Assembly (NCBI GenBank): GCA_902702965.1 | Contig: CACRXP010000117.1 | Coordinates: forward strand, 19,385 to 83,384 | Direction: 5' to 3' | DNA length: 64,000 bases | DNA from: Spirometra erinaceieuropaei | Lineage: Eukaryota; Platyhelminthes; Cestoda; Diphyllobothriidea; Diphyllobothriidae | Shown here: positions 56,778 to 64,000 of the stretch, one piece after another | How the letters are laid out: each line of letters begins with the position of its first letter | Numbering within the stretch: the stretch's first letter is position 1 | Notes under the pieces: model-generated | What the model was told of the DNA's origin: nothing | Seen by the model: the letters and a program-made list of their open reading frames with translations, nothing else | Databases searched by the model: none | Program-made: the position numbers and the translations under genes

Positions 56778-57974
56778 GTGGCAAACACAAGCTCTAAAAA
56801 AGAAGTGAATAAAAAGCGGAGCTTATGGAGAAAATTCTTATCGGATAGGAGCTATGTGTCGATAAATGCATACAAAGCACAGAGAAACCTAATTAGGAGG
56901 TTAATCCTCGGGACGCGGCGTACTTTCGAGGAAGACCTACTGAATCTAGTTTCAGAAAATCCGAAGTTGTTCTATGGTTACATAAAAAGAAGCACGCGAA
57001 ACAGAGACCCAATCCCGTTATTGAAAACTAGTGACGACCTAGAACTCAGTGAAGACAAAGAAAAGGCAGAGCAGCTTTCACAGTTCTTTAAGTCCACCTT
57101 TACGAAGGAAAGCGCATTTCTCCCTCCTGACTGCGACATAGTGGACGGGCCAACGATTGTGCACGTCTCTTTCGCCGAAGATATTGTTCGCAAAGTACTG
57201 TTGAAGTTGAATGAGTCTAAATCACCTGGGCCGGATGACATACCGCCCAAATTGTTGAAGGAACTTGCTGGAGAACTATCTAAACCGCAGTCCATGCTCT
57301 TCCAAACTTCGTTCGAAGCAGGCTATTTGCCCGCCGATTGGAAATTCGGCGGCAGCATAGCCTTACCGAACAACTACAGTCCAATCAGCCTTACATCAAA
57401 TTGCTGCAAAATTATGGAGAAAATCATTAAGCGAGAAATAATGCACTTCCTAGAAGAGCATAATCTGCTATGCTATGACCATCACGGCTTTCGTAGAGGC
57501 AAATAATGCGTGACAAATCTACTTTGTTGTTCAGATCGCTGGACCCGGGCAGTCGATGGCGGCAACGCAGTGCACGCAGTCTACGTCGACCTTAAGAAAG
57601 CATTCGATAGTGTACCACATCAGCGGTTCTTGTACAAATTAAGTCGAACGGGCATTAGGGGTAATCTCCTGAGGTGGATCCAAAGCTTCTTGATCGGTCG
57701 CTCTCAAATCGTCCTCGTCGATGACAGGCAGTCGGCGGAGGTAGCGGTTGAAAGCGGTGTTCCGCAAGGCTCCGTTCTTGGCCCTACCCTATTCATTATA
57801 TGCGTCAACGACAGCGTCAGTAAACTGAATTGGGATGTCGCCATGTTCGCTAATGATGTCAAACTTTGGAGCGCATTCCAAACTGAATTTGACAGAGAGC
57901 GCTTGCAGGCAGACCAGACCCGACTCGAGAAATGGTCACAGGACTGGTTTTTGCCGTTCAGAGTGACTTGCTAG
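56778..57974 (+). pseudogene. LINE reverse transcriptase relic
   Basis: One frame with a single nonsense codon (TAA 57504-57506). Before it: NPKLFYGYIKRSTRNRDPIP, LNESKSPGPDDIPPKLLKEL, LPNNYSPISLTSNCCKIMEK and HHGFRRGK. After it: DRWTRAVDGGNAVHAVYVDL, KKAFDSVPHQ, ESGVPQGSVLGPTLF and DVAMFANDVKLWSAF. The catalytic FADD box is FAND. The frame ends at 57974. All seven RT blocks can be followed, so the element was intact until rather late in its history. Confidence 0.85.
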
Positions 57975-58120
57975 TAGGCAGGACCCGATCTCTGAGCCAG
58001 AGGGTGTACTACCTAAATGGTGTTCCATTGCAGGAGGAAGACGCCCAGAAAGACTTGGGTGTGTAAGTAACGGCTTCTCTAAAACCGTCGCTCCACTGCT
58101 CCAAGGTAGGTAAGTCTGCG

Positions 58121-58636
58121 ATGTCAGTCCTTTATCTTGTCAAGAGAGCTTTCTCTACTTTCGATGAGGACTGCTTCGTTAAAGTCTTTCGGACATTGGT
58201 ACGGCCACAGCTAGAGTTTGCTATTCAGGCGTGGAAACCCTGGACCTCTAAAGATCTCAGCATCCTTGAGAAAGCTCAAAGGCGGACAACCAAATTCGTA
58301 AGTGTACAGGGTTCACTAGCCTATGAAACACGATTGTCTATTCTCGGACTTTTTTCACTGAGTTACAGACATCTTATAGGCCACCTTATACAAACATTCC
58401 GTAAACTGCGCGGCCAGGACTGCTGTCTCGTACCTGCTGATTTCTTCGAGTTAGCGACCACAACGAACCTCCGAGGTCATCCACTTAAACTACGCGTAAC
58501 TGGCGCCAAGCTGGAAATTCGGAAGTTCTTCTTTTCAAACAGAGTGATCGAGGCCCGGAATGCTCTGCCTACAGATGTCGTCATGTCCACCTCATTCGAA
58601 GCTTTAAAGCGCAAGTTGTACCACCAACCGTCATGA
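58121..58636 (+). pseudogene. LINE C-terminal domain
   Basis: A different frame from the RT: VRPQLEFAIQAWKPWTSKDL, SILEKAQRRTTKFVS, then FFSNRVIEARNALPTDVVMS and FEALKRKLYHQPS with stop. This is the standard C-terminal region of CR1-type proteins (W.P....D...LE..QRR.TK; N.LP..VV......FK..L). The 3' UTR follows to 59030. Confidence 0.8.
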
Positions 58637-59084
58637 TGCCACCTGACCAATAGTCTAGCACTTAGGTCGATCAGTTTATTAATGTTGTTACATTACTGCC
58701 TGCATTTCAGTAGCGTTTGTTTCTTTATAATTGTCCCTTGTCTGTTGACTGTGTGTCGGCATTTAATTCGTATCGCTCAGAACCTGAGATAGCACCAACT
58801 ATTCATAGACAGACTATTGTACAGCACATTTAGTAACGTTAATGTTTTTAACTCTTTGAAAGATTCGTTTATCTGCCTGGCTTACGAAACTTTGCCAATC
58901 TGAAGAAAATCTGTAGCAGTTTAATGTTTCCATTTTCAGATTTTTTATATAGTTCGCTTCCTTGCAACAAATAGGGAGTTTTAAAGTTCAACACCTACAT
59001 TTCTTTCTAATAAACTGAACTAAACTGAACCAGCATTTAACATTTACGAAATTAAATTTGTTTAATTTTCCACAGGACGCATTA

Positions 59085-59580
59085 TTCTTCGTATTATGTT
59101 TCCTGGGATGTCCATCTTCCGGTACATATATACCATTACATTTATGTATAAAGTGAATAAAGGCGCACCCCAAGGGATGTTAAAAGGAAGAAACAATTCA
59201 TTGCCGAACCATAAAATTAGTTGTTTAAATTGTAGATGCTGATTCACCAGCTCGTCTTCCGACTGCGGTAGTGCCAATACGACTAACTTCCTAACCGAGT
59301 CTATCAATGGATTCTACGATCTGTCAAACTCCCTGATACTACGTGTTAATGGCGTTTCGTCACCTCTTTGGAACTGCTTGCTCCAGTTTGAATTTGTCCA
59401 TAAATATTTTATATGAGGCACCCAGGCTGATACGCCGACTGATGCATGCCTTGTCTGAGTGCATTGATTTTAGGAGTTCGCGAACTTTCCCTATTGTACA
59501 GGCGCAAACAAAGCGAGTACTTACACACGCCCATTTATGCCCAGTGTCCAGTTTGCCCATGGCCATCTGGGATATATGGT
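59085..59580 (-). repeat. Penelope-associated terminal-repeat-like sequence
   Basis: Minus-strand GGAAGACGAGCTGGTGAATC near 59240. Plus-strand words ctgatacgccgactgatgca and gtctgagtgcattg near 59430-59465 are shared with 23.2 kb. It starts just past the LINE 3' end. Confidence 0.5.
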
Positions 59581-59589
59581 TGTGTATTT

Positions 59590-59770
59590 TAATTGTTTAA
59601 TGATGACAAAGTGCAATTAAAAGTCAGTGGTACAGACGTAGACCAATCAAAGAATCACAAACTTAGTTAGGACGATAATTTCTTTTGTGCACTCATAGTC
59701 TGAAGACAGGCAGGTAGAACAGTCTCGAAAGTTTACACAATTCATGTATAGTTTATCAATTATTTTATTG
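59590..59770 (+). repeat. Hammerhead-like module upstream of the Penelope RT fragment
   Basis: The plus strand reads AGTCTGAAGACAGGCAGGTA, then GAACAGTCTCGAAAGTTTAC (59697-59737). It is in the same orientation as the Penelope RT frame at 60225, as expected for a 5' terminal repeat of such an element. The core reads CTGAAGA rather than CTGATGA. Confidence 0.5.
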
Positions 59771-60224
59771 TCCTAATTACATTTCTTAGGATGTTCCTTT
59801 ACCCGATTCATATGCATACATACGAGCCTTCTATCTTCATCATGTTATCTCAGAATGCTCACTACATCGGCTATTCAACATATTTTTGGGCGTTAAACGC
59901 TTATTCTTACCAGATGTTGTGAGAAATTTGCTCAAAGGCAGGCTACAACTTACGAGCAGCTGACGTTTCTTCATCAATGTCGCGATCATGGCAGCCTACC
60001 GAGGTCTCTTCGTTTCAAGCCCACTCTAGCGATGAGACTGGGAGGCTACTTGCACGCAAATACGGATTTCGCGTTTTCTGTGCCATCATATCAGACGTCT
60101 ACCGTCTTATTTGCAATTCGATGCAACAATATCCGACCATCGAAGCCAGTGTCTCTCAACATTGCCTGAGAATATATTTGCAGACGGGCTACACTGAATA
60201 AATGCCGCCGCTTTAGACGCCAGA

Positions 60225-60935
60225 ATGAATAAGCCAGCCAATCTTCAAGTGAAACTGAAATCTCTTCTTCACCCCGTCAACGAAACCAGCAGATCGACAA
60301 GAGCTGTTAACCTCTCTAAAAGGATTCTAACATCCGCGGAACTTAGTCTGCTATCTACAGTAACAAAATTCAGCCACAATGACGCTGCGCCCACAAACTT
60401 CTTAGCGAGCATTAAATCTATTTTACTGACCTCTGCTGTGGCTGAAGAAATGCGCGCAGACATACGCTGCTATGCCACTGGTCTCCTTCTACAAAAGAAA
60501 CAACACCAAGTCTTGCCCATCGATGAAGAAAAGGGGTTACGGTCTCTTAAGACAGACGACAGTATTGTGATTGTGTCTGCTGACAAAGGTGGCGCGACCG
60601 TTGTCATGGTAAAGAGTGATTACGTCAACAAGGCGAACCAAGTCTTTAACGACGGGGAAGCCTATGCACCACTCGCGGAGGAAACGAATAAAAAACAAGC
60701 CGCAGATGTAAAGAAGAAGGTAAATGAGCTCACTCGACTGAAACTCATAACCCCCGATATCTCCAGATGTATGACTCTCAAGGACCTCCGAATATCCCAT
60801 GCATATGGCCGCCAAAAGGTGCACAAAGAAGGCGCGCCGTTGAGTATCATCGTTCCGCTTATTGGATCGCCAACCTACAACCTCACTAAATGGTTACACA
60901 GGCAACTAAAGCACCTCACCAATGGATCGCAATAA
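60225..60935 (+). CDS. Penelope-like element reverse transcriptase, N-terminal part
   Basis: An unbroken 236-codon frame. It contains NLSKRILTSAELSLLSTVTK, SLKTDDSIVIVSADKGGATV and VMVKSDYVNKANQVF. It ends ISHAYGRQKVHKEGAPLSII and VPLIGSPTYNLTKWLHRQLK before LTNGSQ and stop. These are the early RT blocks of Penelope-like elements (IVIVPADKG, YG.PK.HK.G.PLRPIVS, PTYNL.K.L). The catalytic YVDD region, thumb and GIY-YIG endonuclease are absent, so it is 3'-truncated. This is the longest undisturbed element frame in the window. The first Met is a convenience start; the true 5' part may lie in decayed sequence before it. Confidence 0.8.
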   Translation: MNKPANLQVKLKSLLHPVNETSRSTRAVNLSKRILTSAELSLLSTVTKFSHNDAAPTNFLASIKSILLTSAVAEEMRADIRCYATGLLLQKKQHQVLPIDEEKGLRSLKTDDSIVIVSADKGGATVVMVKSDYVNKANQVFNDGEAYAPLAEETNKKQAADVKKKVNELTRLKLITPDISRCMTLKDLRISHAYGRQKVHKEGAPLSIIVPLIGSPTYNLTKWLHRQLKHLTNGSQ

Positions 60936-62242
60936 AGCATCAAAAACTCTCAGACATTCTACTACTTCTTTCTACATTGACAGCCTTTCAAGACATGTAG
61001 TATTAACTCATCTTGACATTTAAAATGTACTTCAAGCATTTTATAGCAGGCAACGCTCTGAGGCGCCGTGGAAGTGGGTACCGCAGTGTAGACGCCATTT
61101 TCTCCACCTCTCCCAGGAACGAGACCAATACTTGAGTCGGCCAATCATTTGATGCTTCAAGCTCCCGCGAGCGTCCACAGAATTACTATTCGTTTTGTCT
61201 GATTTCAAAAATTCTCTCCTAAGCGCGAAAAACCATAACAAATACAACAGGTTCCAACCTGCGACTTTCGTAGTCGCTACTAATGGCACCGAAGATGTTA
61301 TGTCAAAATGCGCGGACAGGCGAGTGAGTAAAAAAAAAGTGCACAAAAGCGCCTTTATATGGTTGGTCAGGGGTATAGGGCAATGATGGTGTCTGGAATG
61401 GCAGTTTCGCTTTTTGTTTGAAATAACATTTCTTGCTGCCGCACGTAATATTTTTAAAAAAAGATCAAAATACTAAGTGGCGATGTCGTCGCTGGCAGTG
61501 AAAAAGTAAACAGAAAATGCATGACAAATAAAGATGAGACACGAAGAAGTAGAAGGCACTCACCCACATGCCAGGATTGTAAAGATAAGGTAAGTATGAT
61601 GGTGGGGCTCCCGATCAACGAAAGCGACGCACGAAATGTTTTCCCACGCTCGCATGCCCTTCATGATGGTTGCTACGGAAGAGCCTGGATGAAATCGGAA
61701 CATGCATATAATACCTTAATTATGCAAATGACAACAACTTTTATGAATAGACTTTTCTACTGAACCAACCCTATCACGGGATCCTTTGCCCCTTGGCTGT
61801 GTTCAAGCTGTGAGCAGATAGGTCTTTCTGAGAAGTTTCATTGCGTAGGCTTCTTTTTATGCGGTTACCTGCTTCTTTCATCAATTACATGCAGAAGCAC
61901 TAACAATGAGTGGTACGTGTCAGCTATTTAATGAAATCATCTTCCGTTATCAATCGCGTTTTTGTCATTATCAAGCAAATACCAAGTGGATCACCCAAGT
62001 AAATGTTTACTGTGAGTGTCCGACCTCATGAAATGTCATGGAATTCTCATATATTTTTATTAGGTACAATCACCTTAATATAATCCGCAGTCGATCCTGG
62101 TCTGCGTCCAGAAGACTCATTTTATCTTTAAAGCTCCAGACAAATTCATTAAAAAGTTAGTGCTCTAGCATCAGTTTAGCACAAACATATAAACGCTAAG
62201 AAAAAAATAGCCGTCTCGGTTCCATTTATTATTTCCGGCATC
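60936..62242. other. No gene recognised
   Basis: Short frames only. Minus-strand frames at 60962-61346 look compositionally odd (RLKYWSRSWERWRKW) but match nothing I know. Confidence 0.4.
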
Positions 62243-63285
62243 TACTGTAGGTGTGTTAACTCATGAAATGCTGGCCGAAATGCCGGTATAAGTTTTCATT
62301 TCGAAAAGATTACTTAAGTAGGGTTGTACAATTAATCATCTTGCAGCAAAATTATATAATAATTCACTAACGTCGAGATATCAGCTTTCAGATTAACGTC
62401 TAACCTGCCGCATGGAAAAACACACTCTGTAAAATAGCTACTTAAGTAGCAGGAATTTATCTAATTGATTTTTATTGCCTCTAAAATTTCAATAATATTT
62501 TAAGGAAAACTTTCATCCCAATATTCGTTAACTATTTCATTCGGTAGAAAATTATAACTTCTTCAAATTCAGCCTCGAAGACGGAGTAAAACTAGGTTTT
62601 TAAAAACGTTTCCGATCCCCGAATAATTGTGATCCCACCTGCTGTTAGATTTGTATTTTAGGTTTGCCAACTACTTGCCGTATATTTTCGCGTACGAAAA
62701 GCCATGCATTTCTCTACGGTATTAAGAATAAAATTTATAAAATTTATAAAGTTTATAAAATTTATAAAATTTAGCAGCTTATACAATTTAGAATGTTTAT
62801 AAAATTTAGCAGTTTATTTCAGCCCTATTGTTAACTTTACAAGCTACACTAGGAAATGCAGAGATACGGAACTCTATGAGCGGACTCTTCGCGGCATTAA
62901 ACAACCTCACAATTACAAACCGTTTGGAGACCGAATAATAGCATTCCTTTGAGAATAAAATTAATAGGAAACAGAAATCTCTACCTAATGAGTGAAAGCA
63001 TGAATATTTTCATGCCTGTTTTCTATGAAACGTAAGTGAATTTTCAAGAGTATCGAAAATTAATCAGAACAATTCATGCAAAGTTAGTAGTTATTTTTAC
63101 GGATTGTTGTTTTTGCATATGGCAAAAAGCCGTTTTTTGAAAGATGACATCTCGCGGTAACGGAATTATTAGAAAAATTCGTTGCAGGGTGATTACTTTC
63201 AAAGCCTTAATTAAGTAACCTTTTTGAAACCAAAATGCATTTTAGAATTTTAGTTGTCATTTCGTGAGTCAGTACACCTTATGTA
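62243..63285. repeat. Long-inverted-repeat element, copy with tandem insertion
   Basis: The left end, tactgtaggtgtgttaactc, is close to the family start. The right end, gtgagtcagtacaccttatgta, is diverged. Inner blocks tagctacttaagtagcagg and gattacttaagtagggttg are typical. The centre is enlarged by a 9-10-bp tandem repeat at 62728-62780. Confidence 0.75.
62728..62780. repeat. Short tandem repeat (AAAATTTATA-type)
   Basis: About five units of aaatttata(a) inside the centre of the inverted-repeat element. The other copies do not have it. Confidence 0.85.
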
Positions 63286-63497
63286 TTTACCTTTTATGCG
63301 ACTGCGTGTGAGGTTTCTAAATTGAGCCAAAAGATCACATGGATGAGCACGACCTATAACCTGACGGGCGATCACAAATCTGTCATATATGTTCACTTTT
63401 ACGAAATGCGCATCAAAAGAATTTACTTCAGGAAGACCAGACAGTCAGAAAGATATGCAAATAGTTATTTTCTTCTCAGACGACTGGATTTGCTTGC

Positions 63498-63600
63498 ATA
63501 TATATATATACATACTTCGAAGAATAAGTCCTTTAGAAAAATGAACAAATTTTATTTCGTAAAAAAGGTGTGCGTACTAACGTCAATGTGCTGACTCATG
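63498..63600. repeat. (TA)n followed by short repeat fragment
   Basis: A short TA run, then cgaagaataagtcctttag and aacaaattttatttcg, as at the start of the repeat at 12.58 kb. It is cut off by the next inverted-repeat element. Confidence 0.5.
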
Positions 63601-64000
63601 AAATGTTGACCGAAATTCTGTTATAGGTTTTCGTTTGTAAAAGATAACTTAATAATAATGAGGTAACCTCGAGATGTCGGCTTTGACACAAACTTCTTTT
63701 CGGCGGAATGAAAAAACGCACTCTGTAAAATGGTTACTTAAGTAGCATCAATTTATCCCAACGATTTTCAGGGCGCCTAAAATTTCAATAATGTCTTGAG
63801 AAAATAGTGCACGCAAATATTCGTTCTTTAAATCTTCGGTAGAAAATAATACTTTCTTCCAATTTATCATAGAAGGAAGAGTATATTTAGGTTTTTAAAA
63901 TCATTAACCATTCCTGAATAAACGTTGACCGATCTGCCGCTAAATTTGTATGCAGGGTCCGCAAACTACAAGCCGTATATTTTACGCGTACGGAAAACCA
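63574..64000. repeat. Long-inverted-repeat element, left half, cut by window end
   Basis: Starts near tactaacgtcaatgtgctga and follows the left arm (ggttacttaagtagcatca, cggaaaacca) to the window edge. The right arm lies outside. Confidence 0.7.

Larger units (their letters stand above)
54901..59030 (+). mobile_element. CR1-like non-LTR retrotransposon, nearly full-length but dead
   Basis: Order on the plus strand: Lys-rich ORF1, endonuclease, RT, C-terminal domain, and 3' UTR with caaatagggagtttt and the end aataaactgaactaaactga(ac). It belongs to the same family as the minus-strand copy at 6.4-9.6 kb and the UTR fragment at 10.6 kb. Multiple stops and frameshifts and two catalytic substitutions (described below) rule out activity. 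It sits upstream of the astacin exons, antisense to that gene, and may interrupt its 5' introns. The 5' boundary is approximate. Confidence 0.85.

Noticed and set aside
1..64000. tRNA, rRNA and CRISPR arrays
   Set aside because: No clover-leaf with A/B box, no conserved rRNA blocks and no regularly spaced direct repeats were found by eye.

Overview
This is a eukaryotic genomic window: long introns with GT/AG borders, non-LTR retrotransposons, Penelope-like elements, an assembly gap, and no operon-like gene packing. The repeat mixture (GIY-YIG Penelope-like elements, RTE and CR1-like LINEs, degenerate TTAGGG tracts) and the style of the element proteins suggest a flatworm, perhaps a tapeworm. 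That assignment is an inference from family resemblance; I could not test it by search.

The only host gene I can support is on the minus strand, between about 51.6 kb and 24.5 kb. It resembles a tolloid/BMP1-type astacin metalloproteinase followed by CUB domains. Two astacin exons (51450-51595 and 50545-50805) join in phase to a first CUB exon (48764-49105). A possible end of that CUB lies at 43539-43668. Four more CUB domains follow, each made of two exons (146 or 149 bp, then exactly 196 bp; phases 1-0-1), spread over about 19 kb of repeat-filled introns. The 5' exons (signal peptide, propeptide, start of the catalytic domain) were not found, and neither was an exon after the last CUB. The astacin domain looks catalytically dead: the zinc motif reads HQLGH instead of HELGH, and the Met-turn reads SIMHL instead of SIMHY. 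It is not settled whether the CUB array belongs to the same transcript as the astacin exons.

A relic of a second astacin copy lies on the plus strand at 6247-6392. Its zinc exon has the same 146-bp length. It keeps the catalytic HE but has other damage, its ancestral splice donor is lost, and a LINE 3' end abuts that point.

Layout: 0-6 kb, two long-inverted-repeat elements and Penelope fragments. 6.2-10.7 kb, astacin relic, minus-strand CR1-like LINE and an unassigned ORF. 12.6-17 kb, repeat relics, a Ty3/Gypsy integrase scrap, a Penelope element, a 409-bp gap and an RTE LINE. 17-24.4 kb, mostly unassigned DNA with dispersed repeats, a perfect 76-bp-arm palindrome and a telomere-like tract. 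24.5-51.6 kb, the astacin/CUB locus with element relics in its introns. 54.9-59 kb, a plus-strand CR1-like LINE. 60-61 kb, an unbroken Penelope RT fragment. 62-64 kb, two more inverted-repeat elements. Every retroelement that can be judged carries truncations, stops or catalytic substitutions.
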